The translations under genes and the position numbers were made by a program. The notes beneath the pieces are model-generated. The model saw only the letters and a list, made by a program, of their open reading frames with translations. It made no database searches and had not been told where the DNA came from. From NCBI RefSeq assembly GCF_018131075.1, contig NZ_JAFCLS010000046.1, positions 1 through 64,000 on the forward strand: 64,000 bases of DNA. The letters run 5' to 3'. Origin of the DNA: Bradyrhizobium sp. JYMT SZCCT0428. GTDB lineage: Bacteria; Pseudomonadota; Alphaproteobacteria; Rhizobiales; Xanthobacteraceae. This document shows, piece by piece, positions 1 to 8,825 of the stretch. The first letter of the stretch is position 1. Each line of letters starts with the position of its first letter.

Positions 1-469
1 CATAAGAATGCTGCACATGAGCATACAGGGCAGCGGAGAACATCCGACATTCCCTGCGCAATGGCTTTACGGCTTATAACGCGCTCTCCCCGGTGAGACG
101 GCCTCTATTGCCACCGTCACCCCTCGGAAGCGTTAGCTCCCGAAAGACTTGACGCCGTTACGGGCGCCAGGACCACACGCCTTCACCGTACGCATCAGCC
201 GCGACCGTCAATCGCAACATCAGCGTCCACCGCAACCCGCCCCTCGTTGTGACGATGGCCAACGCCCCTCTGAGTGGGACGGGATGGCTATTGATGTGCA
301 GGTGATTTGGGGTCGAAGGAAAGGAAAATATTTTTGATTTTCGGAAATTTTGGACTTGACACTGATTTCTGTAAATCGGAACTGATTTGCCCGTCGGGCA
401 AATTTTGTTGATTGCGCTCGCCTTTTTTGCGTCATTCCCGATCGGCAATTGCGTATCGTACAAGACACC
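1..469. other. Gene-free stretch at the left edge
   Basis: I see no convincing coding region here. The short open frames on both strands have unlike composition and no ribosome binding sites. The only clear structure is the hairpin at 385-403, listed separately. Confidence 0.5.
385..407 (+). terminator. Hairpin with short T run
   Basis: ATTTGCCCG and CGGGCAAAT form a perfect 9-bp stem around a single T, followed by TTT on the plus strand. It looks like a small intrinsic terminator, but no plus-strand gene inside the window ends into it. It could serve a gene lying left of the window, or be part of a dispersed palindrome. Confidence 0.4.
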
Positions 470-628
470 TCAATCAGCGTCGGTAATTTTTCCTTTGCCG
501 GTACAGGCCACGCACTTGGCCGGATAGATTCTGCGGATTGCCAGCACAGGCTGCTTCACCACGGGGAAGCCCGTTCCCTTGCAGGCGGAGCACGTATGCT
601 CCCTGATTTTTTGCGTCATGATTTTCAT
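470..628 (-). CDS. Small CxxCxGxG zinc-knuckle protein (DnaJ-like)
   Basis: This 52-residue protein carries two CxxCxGxG elements, C13-S-A-C16-KGTG and C39-V-A-C42-TGKG, the zinc-binding repeat of the DnaJ central domain. Four cysteines are enough to bind one zinc ion. There is no J domain or membrane segment, so it is a stand-alone zinc knuckle of unknown role. The start is the ATG at 628 because AGGAGG lies six bases upstream; a longer in-frame extension to 691 would skip this strong site. Such tiny proteins are common in Bradyrhizobium-like genomes (recollection). It stands alone on the minus strand. Confidence 0.7.
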   Translation of the reverse strand: MKIMTQKIREHTCSACKGTGFPVVKQPVLAIRRIYPAKCVACTGKGKITDAD

Positions 629-773
629 TCGCTGCCTCCTAGGTGGTGATCCCGCCAATATGCACGCTGGCCGCCCCAAGACGCTGATCAATATTGCTCA
701 TCCTGTGCGAATTTGTACAAGCGGCGGCGGGTCGGGAAAAAGCGCAGCCTGGGTCGATTTGGCGATACAGCTA

Positions 774-959
774 TCATTTCCTTGAAATGAGAAACGCCAA
801 TTTCATGTCATTGTGCAAAATGGACTGTTCAGCCCGATTATCCCATTTAAGGGATACGCTCGACCAATTCCTCTCCGTGACGGTTGCCTGATCGCCTTCA
901 TCTGCACCCCAGCGAATGCGACTACCGACCTTGAGATTCCTTGATTCATCGCCGGTCAT
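774..959 (-). CDS. Small hypothetical protein, 61 residues
   Basis: A short soluble, charged protein whose middle (KVGSRIRW, then ATVTERNW and VSLKWDN) resembles a small SH3-like beta barrel. No catalytic motif is visible. It begins seven bases after the stop of the upstream lipoprotein gene on the same strand, so the two may be co-transcribed. The ATG at 959 gives a compact protein; upstream in-frame residues are rich in Arg and Ser and look non-coding. I do not recognise a named family. Confidence 0.5.
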   Translation of the reverse strand: MTGDESRNLKVGSRIRWGADEGDQATVTERNWSSVSLKWDNRAEQSILHNDMKLAFLISRK

Positions 960-966
960 GGTCGAC

Positions 967-1344
967 TCATGTCCCCGGTGGCCGCGGCCCCTGGAATTGG
1001 ATGCCGCACTTCTTGATGTTTGCAGCTTGTTCAATGGCAACCATCTGCCCCTTCATTTGGGCAAGCTCGGCTGCGGTCTGCTTGTCGCCGCCGACGAAAA
1101 AAGCGGCTGGCCAAAAGATGACAACGGCCGCAGCGGTTGCCAGGCCGTCGTTGGTTCGCTTTTGATCCTGAACGCCCGATAGCGAAGCGGCCCGCGTTGA
1201 AACGGCCTGTGCTTCCTGAGCCAGTTGCTGACACGTATAACTCTGATACGCGACCGGCGAGACGTAGGCCGGCATGATATCAGATGAACTCGACGCACAG
1301 CCAGCCAGCGCGGTGCAAAGCACCACGATCCCGAGATTTCGCAT
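967..1344 (-). CDS. Putative outer-membrane lipoprotein
   Basis: A 125-residue precursor with a short charged N terminus, a hydrophobic stretch and the lipobox LAGC (Cys16), predicting cleavage by signal peptidase II and lipidation. The mature part includes a hydrophobic segment (VVIFWPAAFFVGG) that may lie on or in the membrane, and a C-terminal Gln/Ala-rich helix. The start at 1344 is supported by GGGGAAG just upstream; an alternative start at 1365 would bury the signal peptide. The next gene (774-959) follows closely on the same strand. Function unknown. Confidence 0.7.
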   Translation of the reverse strand: MRNLGIVVLCTALAGCASSSSDIMPAYVSPVAYQSYTCQQLAQEAQAVSTRAASLSGVQDQKRTNDGLATAAAVVIFWPAAFFVGGDKQTAAELAQMKGQMVAIEQAANIKKCGIQFQGPRPPGT

Positions 1345-1525
1345 TTTTGACTTCCCCCTGCCCAAGAGGTGTTGCGCCTACTGTGGCGGGAACACAAGGC
1401 ACTCGCAGGCAGTTTGGCGCTTCCCAGTATTAGTACTGCCTTCCCGCCAAATGATGCGCGGGATTTCCATGGCCAACAAAAGGTTGCTGCTTAGCGAATC
1501 CACGACGCATCGCGTATCCTGTGAA

Positions 1526-4486
1526 TTACCCCCCACCCACCAGCGCCATAAACACCCGTCGCACCTCGGCCTCGGTCTCCCGCACCCTCGCCGCCAGCGT
1601 CGAGAAATCCGGGGTGTCGCCGGCGCGGGCCATCACGCGCTGCAGATTTTCGCCTGCGGTTTCCGGGTTGAATTTGCCGTTCACGCAGAGCCGCAGAATC
1701 TGGGTCAGGTCGTGATAGAGCCGCGTCGCGGAGCGCAGCACTTCGGCTTCGGCTTGCGGCAGCACGCCTGACCGGGCGGCGTTGTCGAGCACCTGCAGCG
1801 TCGAGACGCTGAGGATTTCGGGCTTCTGAGCCGCGTAAGCGAGCTGCAGATATTGCGCGATGAAGTCGATGTCGACGAGGCCGCCGGCGGCGAGTTTCAG
1901 GTCCCAGATGTCGTCCTCGCCCTTTTCCAGCGCGATGGCGCGGCGCATGTCGGCGACGTCGGTCGCCGTGCTGGCGGGATCGCGGGAGCGGACCAGAACG
2001 CCGCGGATGATGTCCTCGATCTTCTTGCGGAACGCAAGGGACGCCGAAATCACCCGCGCCCGCGTCAGCGCCATGTGCTCCCAGGTCCAGGCCTCGCGTT
2101 CCTGATAGTCGGCGAATGAATCGATCCGCGACGCCACCGGGCCGGCGCGGCCCGACGGGCGCAGCCGCATGTCGACGTCATAGAGCACGCCGTAATTGGT
2201 CCGCGTCGTGAAGGCCGAGATCAGGCGCTGGGTCAGCCGCGCAAAATACTGCGCGCCGTGCAGCGACCGTTCGCCGTCGGAATCCGGATGCTCCTCGTCA
2301 AAATCATAGAGCAGGATCAGATCGAGATCGGAAGACGCCGTCATTTCGCGGCTGCCGAGCCGGCCCATCGCGAGGATCGCGGTCTCCTGCCCTTTGATCC
2401 TGCCGTATTGGGTCGCGAACTGGTCGGTGACGAGGCCATGCACGGTGTTCACGATGCCTTCGGCAACATCGGCAAAGGCGACGCTGGCCTGCTGCGCCGA
2501 CACGGTGCCTGAAAGAATGCGCGTGCCGATCAGGAACAGGCTTTCCTGGCCGAACAACCTGAGACGGTCGAGGAAGTCCTCGTAGGAATCCGCGTCCTTC
2601 AATGTCGTCGCGAGGCGCGCGGACAATTCCTTCTGGTCCGGCATCGCGCCGAAGAAACGAGGGTCGATCAAGCCGTCCATGATCTGCGGCTGGCGCGCCA
2701 GCATGTCGCCGAGCCGCGGCGCCGCGCCGAGGATCAGCGCCACCAGTGCGACGAGATCGCGGTTCTGGCTCAATAGCGAGATCAACCGCCCGCCGCGCTG
2801 CAGCGCGCCGAGGAAACGGTCGAACGCCGTCACGGCGTCATCGGGGTCTTCGGCGTGCGCGAGGCCGTCGATCAGGCCGGGGATGAATTCGATGAACGCG
2901 CTCTTGGTGGCCTCGTTGCGCAGCCCGCGATAATCGCCCGCCATCCATTGCTGCAGGGTGCCTGCGACCATGATCGGCTTCTTGAAACCGAGCGAGCCGA
3001 GATGGTCGAGCAGCCGCTTGTCTTCCGGACCCGCGCCGTAATTGACGTCGGGCAGCTTTACGGTGCCGGTCGGGTCGCCCTCGAACAGCTTGCTGTAGTG
3101 CCCCTGCACGATGTTGAGGTGACCGAGCAAATCCTTCGCGAAAGCGGCGCGGCTCTCATAGCCGAAGAAGTTTGCAAAACGCGCCACGGCATCAGGGTCG
3201 TCCGGCAGCGCATGGGTCTGCTCGTCGGATATCATCTGCAGCCGGTGTTCGACGCGGCGCAGATATTCGTAGGCGATGGTGAGCTCTTCCAGCGCCTCAA
3301 ACGTGATCCAGTTGCTGGTCGCCAGCACCTGCAACGCCTGCAGCGTCGGCCTCACCCTCAGATGCGGATGCCGGCCGCCTGCGATCAATTGCTGGGTCTG
3401 GGCGAAAAATTCGATCTCGCGGATGCCGCCGCGCCCGACCTTGACGTTGTGGCCCTCGACCGAGATCTCGCTCTGGCCGCGATAGGTCTGCATCTGCCGC
3501 TTCATGTCGTGGACGTCGGCGAGCGCGGCGAAGTCGAGATGCTTGCGCCAGACGAACGGGGCGAGTTCGGCAATCAGCGCCTCGCCGGCCCTGGGATCAC
3601 CGGCGCAGGGCCGCGCCTTGATCATCGCGGCGCGTTCCCAGGTACGCCCTTCCCGCTCGTAATAATGCAGCGCCGCGTCGGTCGACATCGCGACCTGAGT
3701 CGAGGCGGGATCGGGCCGGAGGCGAAGATCGACGCGGAACACATAGCCGTCACCGCTGCGCTGCTGCAAAATCCGTGCGAGCGCCTGCGTGACGCGCACG
3801 AAGAACGGCGCCGGCTCGATGTCGGCGACGAGCGAGGTCGCAGCAGGATCGAAAAACACGATCAGATCGATGTCGCTGGAATAGTTCAGTTCGCCAGCGC
3901 CCATCTTGCCCATCGCGAGCACGATCAGGCCGCAGCCTTCCTCGGGCCGGTCGGGGTTGGCTGCATTCATCCGGCCGCGCACGACCTCCTGGCGGAGCAG
4001 GAACCGCAACGCCGCCTGCACTGAAGCGACCGCGAGATCGGTCAACGCCGCCGTCACCCGCATCACCGGCCAGACCCCGCCGATGTCGCACAGCGCGGTC
4101 ATCAACGCGGCTTCCGCCTTCATGCGGCGAAGCAGATGCATCACGTCGGCTTCGCTGGCCGCATTGAATACGTCGTTGGTGGTTTTCTCGATCAGCGTGG
4201 AAAGGTGCGACTCCGGGTCGCACGCCAAGAGGCGGATCAGCCGCGCGGCGTCGGCGCGGATCAGATCGAACAGATAGGGCGAGAATTCCGCGATCCCGAG
4301 CAGGATGCGCCTGGCGAACGGCTGCGCCAGCACGGCCTCGAGCGCAGCCGACTGCGCCGGCTCCAGTTCGGAGAGCCAGGCTGAAAATATCTGTTCGGCA
4401 TTGCTGGAAGCGGAGACATGCGGCCCGTCCACGAAGCGCGCGGCGAGGCCCTGTCCTTCCGCGTTGCCCGGCGCGGATGAGTTCAT
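1526..4486 (-). CDS. glnE: Bifunctional glutamine synthetase adenylyltransferase/deadenylase
   Basis: A 986-residue protein of the full length expected for GlnE, which adds AMP to or removes it from glutamine synthetase under PII control in the nitrogen cascade. Two nucleotidyltransferase domains are visible: the N-terminal one with SSDIDLIVFFD near residues 203-213 (deadenylase half) and the C-terminal one with SSDLDLILLYDFD near residue 715 (adenylylase half), joined by a long helical linker. The start codon overlaps the stop of the upstream sensor kinase by four bases (ATGA type), so it is probably translationally coupled to the two-component pair. The order DegP, regulator, kinase, glnE is recalled from other Rhizobiales. 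Confidence 0.95.
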   Translation of the reverse strand: MNSSAPGNAEGQGLAARFVDGPHVSASSNAEQIFSAWLSELEPAQSAALEAVLAQPFARRILLGIAEFSPYLFDLIRADAARLIRLLACDPESHLSTLIEKTTNDVFNAASEADVMHLLRRMKAEAALMTALCDIGGVWPVMRVTAALTDLAVASVQAALRFLLRQEVVRGRMNAANPDRPEEGCGLIVLAMGKMGAGELNYSSDIDLIVFFDPAATSLVADIEPAPFFVRVTQALARILQQRSGDGYVFRVDLRLRPDPASTQVAMSTDAALHYYEREGRTWERAAMIKARPCAGDPRAGEALIAELAPFVWRKHLDFAALADVHDMKRQMQTYRGQSEISVEGHNVKVGRGGIREIEFFAQTQQLIAGGRHPHLRVRPTLQALQVLATSNWITFEALEELTIAYEYLRRVEHRLQMISDEQTHALPDDPDAVARFANFFGYESRAAFAKDLLGHLNIVQGHYSKLFEGDPTGTVKLPDVNYGAGPEDKRLLDHLGSLGFKKPIMVAGTLQQWMAGDYRGLRNEATKSAFIEFIPGLIDGLAHAEDPDDAVTAFDRFLGALQRGGRLISLLSQNRDLVALVALILGAAPRLGDMLARQPQIMDGLIDPRFFGAMPDQKELSARLATTLKDADSYEDFLDRLRLFGQESLFLIGTRILSGTVSAQQASVAFADVAEGIVNTVHGLVTDQFATQYGRIKGQETAILAMGRLGSREMTASSDLDLILLYDFDEEHPDSDGERSLHGAQYFARLTQRLISAFTTRTNYGVLYDVDMRLRPSGRAGPVASRIDSFADYQEREAWTWEHMALTRARVISASLAFRKKIEDIIRGVLVRSRDPASTATDVADMRRAIALEKGEDDIWDLKLAAGGLVDIDFIAQYLQLAYAAQKPEILSVSTLQVLDNAARSGVLPQAEAEVLRSATRLYHDLTQILRLCVNGKFNPETAGENLQRVMARAGDTPDFSTLAARVRETEAEVRRVFMALVGGG

Positions 4487-5949
4487 GCCACCTTCTGTGG
4501 CACATCCTGCGTTTGAGCCGCAAGCCTGTCACCGGAGGCCGCGCGCGCCGGAATGGCCAGCGTCGCGACCAGGCCCGGATGCGCATCGCCGAGCCGCAAT
4601 TCGCCGCCATGCAGGGTTGCGACCGCCGAGGCCAGGCTGAGGCCGAGGCCGGAACCGGGCAGCGTCCGGCTGGCTTCCAGCCGCACGAACCGTTCCACCG
4701 CGTACTTGCGATCGCCTTCGGGAATGCCGGGGCCATGATCGGTGACGCTGAGCAGCACGGAATCGCCCTCGCGCCGCGACTCGATCAGGATTTCCTTCGA
4801 TCGCGCCGCCACGGCGGCGTCCAGCGGCTGCACCGCCGGATCCGGCTTGCCGTATTTGATCGCGTTCTCGACCAGATTGGCCAGCGCCTGGCTGATCAGT
4901 TCGCGGTTGCCGTGCAGGGCTGCGGGTGCGGCCCTGACGCGCAATGTCAGCCCGTCGTCTTCAGCCAGCGGCTCGTAGAGTTCGTGGATGCCCCGGGCGA
5001 CGTCGGCGGCGTCGAAATCGTCCATGTTGCCGCGCGCCTGCCCGGACTCGGCGCGCGCGATCATCAGCAGCGCGTTGAAGGTGCGGATCAGGCCGTCGGA
5101 TTCCTCGATGGTCCGTTCCAGCGCGGCGCGGTATTCGCTCTCGCTTCCGGAACTCGCCAAAGCCTCCTCGGCGCGGTTGCGCAGCCGCGTCAGCGGCGTC
5201 TTCAGATCATGGGCGATGTTGTCGGAGACTTCCTTCAGCCCCGTCATCAGGGCCTCGATGCGCTCGAGCATGGCGTTGAGGTTTTCCGCGAGCCGGTCGA
5301 GCTCGTCGCCGCTGCGGCCCACCGGCAGCCGGCCGGAGAGATCGCCGGCCATGATGCGTTGGGTGGTGCCGGTCATCGCGTCGATCCGGTGCAGCACCCG
5401 CCGCGCCACGAAGATGCCGCCGCCGAGACCGAGCACGATGACGACCAGCAGCGACCATTGCGCGGCGTTGGCGACGATGCCGAACATCCGCCTTCGTTCC
5501 TCGAGGTCGCGTCCGACCAGCAGCCGAAAACCGTTGTCAAGCTGGGTGACGCGCACCAGCGCGCGATGGTGGGCGGTGTCCTGCTCGTCGAGCCGGCGGT
5601 ACGCCGTCTCGGACCAGCCCGAAGAGGCCATTACGCCCGGAGACAGCGATTCGACATTGCCGCCGAACGCCGTTCCCGCCGGCGTGGTGACGAGATAGAG
5701 GTTGGCGCCGGGCCGCAGCGTGCGGCGGCCGAGCGTGAGGGCAAGGCCCTGCAGCCCGCGGCGAGCGTAGATGATCTCGATCTCTGCGATCTCGGCGTTG
5801 ACGGTCGCGGTGATCTGCTCGTTGATCAGCCGGCGCGTATTCCAGGCGAAATAGCCCAGCAGCGAGGCGGCAAACAGCGCAAACAAAAACAGATAGACCA
5901 GCGTCAGGCGAAACGCCGTGGTCCGGATCAGTTTACCGAATGCCGTCAC
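4483..5949 (-). CDS. Sensor histidine kinase (HAMP, HisKA, HATPase)
   Basis: A 488-residue membrane kinase. It has an N-terminal membrane helix (about 13-36), a periplasmic sensing loop, a second helix (about 165-183), a HAMP segment (about 184-240), and a HisKA domain with the phospho-acceptor His247 in NIAHDLKTPL. The ATP-binding domain shows NLVENAIKYG, DHGPGIP and GSGLGLSLA. The gene overlaps its cognate regulator upstream by 17 bases and glnE downstream by four, so the three form one tight operon. Neighbouring DegP suggests an envelope-related signal (inference). The ligand is not evident. Confidence 0.9.
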   Translation of the reverse strand: MTAFGKLIRTTAFRLTLVYLFLFALFAASLLGYFAWNTRRLINEQITATVNAEIAEIEIIYARRGLQGLALTLGRRTLRPGANLYLVTTPAGTAFGGNVESLSPGVMASSGWSETAYRRLDEQDTAHHRALVRVTQLDNGFRLLVGRDLEERRRMFGIVANAAQWSLLVVIVLGLGGGIFVARRVLHRIDAMTGTTQRIMAGDLSGRLPVGRSGDELDRLAENLNAMLERIEALMTGLKEVSDNIAHDLKTPLTRLRNRAEEALASSGSESEYRAALERTIEESDGLIRTFNALLMIARAESGQARGNMDDFDAADVARGIHELYEPLAEDDGLTLRVRAAPAALHGNRELISQALANLVENAIKYGKPDPAVQPLDAAVAARSKEILIESRREGDSVLLSVTDHGPGIPEGDRKYAVERFVRLEASRTLPGSGLGLSLASAVATLHGGELRLGDAHPGLVATLAIPARAASGDRLAAQTQDVPQKVA

Positions 5950-6652
5950 GGATCATGTATCCGGCGCCGCGGATCGTATGCAGCAAGGGCCGCTCAAAGC
6001 CCTTGTCGATCTTGGAGCGCAGCCGCGAGATATGCACGTCGATGACGTTGGTCTGCGGATCGAAATGATAATCCCAGACGTTTTCCAGCAGCATGGTGCG
6101 CGTCACCACCTGCCCTGCATGCTTCATCAAATATTCGAGCAGGCGAAACTCGCGGGGCTGCAGCGTCAGCTCGTCCTTGCCGCGGGCGACTCGGTGCGAC
6201 AGGCGGTCGAGTTCGAGATCACCGACCTTGTAGGTGGTTTCCTCGGCGGGACCGCCATGGCGGCGCGACAGCACTTCGACACGCGCGAGCAGCTCGGCGA
6301 ATGAATAGGGTTTTGGCAGGTAGTCGTCGCCGCCGGCGCGCAGTCCCTTGATGCGGTCATCGACCTGGCCAAGCGCGGAGAGGATCAGGACCGGCGTGCG
6401 GTTGCCCTTTTCGCGCAGGCTGCCGATCAGCGACAGGCCGTCGCGCTTCGGCAGCATGCGGTCGACCACCAGCACGTCGTAATCGCCGCTGTCGGCGAGC
6501 GACAGCCCTTCCTCGCCGTCGCTGGCGAGATCGGCGATGTAACCGACTTCACGGAACGCCTTCACCAGATAGTCGGCGGACTCGCGGTCGTCTTCGATGA
6601 TCAACAGGCGCATTTGGGAGGCGGTCGCGGTCTGAGAAGCGGTTGTGCTCAC
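5933..6652 (-). CDS. OmpR-family response regulator
   Basis: A 239-residue two-domain regulator. The receiver has acidic residues in IIEDD, the phospho-acceptor Asp64 in VVDRMLP and the conserved Lys in LPKPYSF. The C-terminal winged helix contains LTLQPREFRLLEYLMKHAGQ and a typical DVHISRLRSKID recognition region. The GTG at 6652 is preceded by AGG at loose spacing; an ATG at 6613 (MRLLIIEDD) has no obvious ribosome site but would also make a full receiver. It is the partner of the overlapping kinase and lies downstream of the DegP-type protease gene, from which it is separated by a terminator and a repeat. Confidence 0.9.
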   Translation of the reverse strand: MSTTASQTATASQMRLLIIEDDRESADYLVKAFREVGYIADLASDGEEGLSLADSGDYDVLVVDRMLPKRDGLSLIGSLREKGNRTPVLILSALGQVDDRIKGLRAGGDDYLPKPYSFAELLARVEVLSRRHGGPAEETTYKVGDLELDRLSHRVARGKDELTLQPREFRLLEYLMKHAGQVVTRTMLLENVWDYHFDPQTNVIDVHISRLRSKIDKGFERPLLHTIRGAGYMIRDGIR

Positions 6653-6731
6653 GTTGTGGGCCTTTTCTCACCATGGCGCGTGGCGCATGCCGATGCAAGG
6701 CAACGGGGAACCCGCGCAACTTTTTGTGTTC

Positions 6732-6820
6732 CCAGAGCTTCGGTTTCCGAAGCTCTGGATTCTTGTTTTGACGCGTTTTCTTCACGCAAACCGGTGCCCA
6801 CTTTGCTCGAAAACGCTTTC
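6732..6820 (+). repeat. Dispersed intergenic repeat, family A copy 1
   Basis: It begins with a perfect 12-bp palindrome arm pair (CCAGAGCTTCGG, three-base loop, CCGAAGCTCTGG at 6732-6758). Then come the family core TTCTTGTTTTGACGCGTTTT and a tail reading CACGCAAACCGGTGCCCACT then CTCGAAAACGCT. Related copies lie at 25169-25307, 26129-26187 and 38461-38560 (inverted). Confidence 0.8.
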
Positions 6821-6825
6821 GTGTA

Positions 6826-6867
6826 GAAAAAGCGGGCGGCGAGGCTGGGGGACCCCGCCGCCCTTTT
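6826..6867 (-). terminator. GC-rich hairpin, terminator of the Do protease gene
   Basis: GGGCGGCG (6834-6841) pairs with CGCCGCCC (6856-6863), with a further G/C run in the loop. On the minus strand the stem is followed by GCTTTTT, the classic intrinsic terminator arrangement downstream of the protease gene. On the plus strand TTTT also follows, so it could act in both directions. Confidence 0.7.
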
Positions 6868-6991
6868 CCCTTCCGACAGAGGGGGGCGTATTCCATCGAA
6901 AGGTAGCTGGAGGGAGCGAGTTTTGCACCCGCTCCCCGGAAGGAGCCGTCGGCGGGGGCGACTGTTGCCGGCGAAACCCTCCATCTCGTAT

Positions 6992-8596
6992 TTAACCCTT
7001 CGCTACCGGCACTGCCACGAACCGCGACGAACCGCCGCTCTTCACGCGCATGAGAACGCTGCTCTTGTTGTCGGTACGCGCCGCGTTGATCGCATCACGC
7101 ACTTCGCCAGCGGTAGCGACGCTCTTGCCGGCGACTTCCAGGATCACATCGCCTTCCTTGAAGCCGCGCTCGGCGGCCGCGCTCTTCGGGTCGACCTCGG
7201 TGACCACGACGCCTTCCTTGCCGGCGCCGGCCACGCTGTTGGCGGGGGCAACCGTCATGCCGAGCTTCGGCACGTCGGTTCCCTTGTTCGGCTTGGCCTT
7301 GTCGCCGTCGTCGATGCTGGCCTTGGCCTCAACGGTGTTCGGCAACTGGCCGAGCGTGAGGTTGACGACCTTGTCCGCACCCTTGTGCAGCACGTTGAGC
7401 TTGACCGCGGCTCCCGGCGCCAATCCGCCGATGGTGCGGGCGAGTTCTCGCGCATCCTTGACCGTCTCGCCGTTGACCGCGGTGATGACGTCGCCGGATT
7501 CGATGCCGGCCTTGGCCGCCGGACCATTGGCCTGCGGTTCCGCCACCAGCGCACCTTCCGCCTTTTTCAGGCCGAGGCTGTCGGCGATATCAGCGGTTAC
7601 GGGCTGGATCTGGACGCCGATCCAGCCGCGGGCGACCGAGCCCTTGTCCTTGAGCTGGGCGACCACGCTTTTTACCGTGGAGGCGGGAATCGAGAACGCG
7701 ATGCCGACGCTGCCGCCGGACGGCGAATAGATCGCGGTGTTGACGCCCATCACCTCGCCGGCGGTATCGAATGCCGGTCCACCCGAGTTGCCCTTGTTCA
7801 CGGGCGCGTCGATCTGGATGAAATCGTCATACGGACCGTTGCCGATGTCGCGGCCGGAAGCCGAGACGATGCCGGCGGTCACGGTGCCGCCGAGGCCGAA
7901 CGGATTACCGACCGCGAGCACCCAGTCGCCGATCCGCGGCTTGGAGTCGGACAGCTTTGCGAACGGGAAGTCGGTGCGGCCGGCGACCTTGATCAGCGCG
8001 AGGTCGGTGCGCGGATCGGTGCCGATCACCTTGGCGGAGTAGCTCTTGCCGTCGTCCATCGTGACTTCGACCTTGTCGGCGCCGTCGACGACGTGATTGT
8101 TGGTCACGGCATAACCGTCAGGCGAGATGAAGAAGCCGGAGCCCTGGCCGGTCACCGGGCCACGGCCGCCACGCGGGTTACCGCGCAGGCCGGGCGGCAA
8201 ACCATCCGGTCCACCGAAGCGGCGGAAGAAGCGCTCCATCGGCGAGCCCGGCTGGAACGGCGAGTCGTCGTCACGGTTGGCGCTGTCGTCCTTGTCCTTG
8301 CTGGCAACCTTCTCGGCGATGTTGATCTTGACCGAAATCACCGACGGCTTCACGCGCTCGACGATGTCGGCAAAGCCGATCGGCCGCTCAACCTTGCGGA
8401 CTTCGTTGTTGACCTGCGCGTGCGCCGCGCTGGTGAACACATCGACCGGGCCCGACGAAGGGCTGAAACCATAAACCGCGGCGCCGAGGCCGGCGACGAC
8501 GGACGCCATCAGCGCGAATTTGCGCGCCGAGAACAGCGAGCGGCGCGGGGCGCCATAGGACGGAAGCGAGGAAAGATCGACGGGACGTTCAGTCAT
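6992..8596 (-). CDS. degP: Do/DegP-family periplasmic serine protease
   Basis: A 534-residue HtrA/Do-type protease for envelope quality control. A hydrophobic signal segment (about 29-45) ends near SAAHAQ. The trypsin-like domain shows the full triad: His168 in TNNHVVDG, Asp198 in DPRTDLALI and Ser271 in NKGNSGGPAF. Two PDZ domains follow (about 300-390 and 440-530). The start at 8596 is chosen because GGAG precedes it; upstream in-frame codons to 8749 look non-coding. It lies between the ccm cluster and the regulator/kinase/glnE operon, an order recalled from other Rhizobiales. A Gly/Arg-rich insert (PGLRGNPRGGRG) precedes the catalytic domain. Confidence 0.93.
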   Translation of the reverse strand: MTERPVDLSSLPSYGAPRRSLFSARKFALMASVVAGLGAAVYGFSPSSGPVDVFTSAAHAQVNNEVRKVERPIGFADIVERVKPSVISVKINIAEKVASKDKDDSANRDDDSPFQPGSPMERFFRRFGGPDGLPPGLRGNPRGGRGPVTGQGSGFFISPDGYAVTNNHVVDGADKVEVTMDDGKSYSAKVIGTDPRTDLALIKVAGRTDFPFAKLSDSKPRIGDWVLAVGNPFGLGGTVTAGIVSASGRDIGNGPYDDFIQIDAPVNKGNSGGPAFDTAGEVMGVNTAIYSPSGGSVGIAFSIPASTVKSVVAQLKDKGSVARGWIGVQIQPVTADIADSLGLKKAEGALVAEPQANGPAAKAGIESGDVITAVNGETVKDARELARTIGGLAPGAAVKLNVLHKGADKVVNLTLGQLPNTVEAKASIDDGDKAKPNKGTDVPKLGMTVAPANSVAGAGKEGVVVTEVDPKSAAAERGFKEGDVILEVAGKSVATAGEVRDAINAARTDNKSSVLMRVKSGGSSRFVAVPVAKG

Positions 8597-8825
8597 TTTC
8601 AGAAATCTCCAGATCCAGAATTCGACGGTGCGGGGGGCTGGGCACCTGACAGGACGGAAGATGGGGTCTGGCGCCTTACCGCGCGCTGGCGAGGGAATTA
8701 AACTTTTGTAATGGAGGCGGTTATGGCTGCGGCAGTTTAGCGCAGGCAATCCAAGGGCTTAGCGCCGGCCGAAAGTGGCGTTTTGAGGGGCATTGCAGCC
8801 TCCCTCATTTGCCGCAATGGCGCCG

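Larger units (their letters stand above)
6653..6991. other. Intergenic region between the Do protease and the response regulator
   Basis: No gene is seen. It contains family A repeat copy 1 (6732-6820) and a strong GC hairpin flanked by T runs (6826-6867), both listed separately. The regulator promoter must lie in the part next to 6652. Confidence 0.6.

Noticed and set aside
2855..4024. Plus-strand open frame opposite glnE
   Set aside because: No family pattern and no ribosome site; glnE on the minus strand is complete.
6923..8701. Plus-strand open frame of 592 codons opposite the Do protease
   Set aside because: Shadow of the protease coding strand; Arg/Asp-rich with no recognisable domain.
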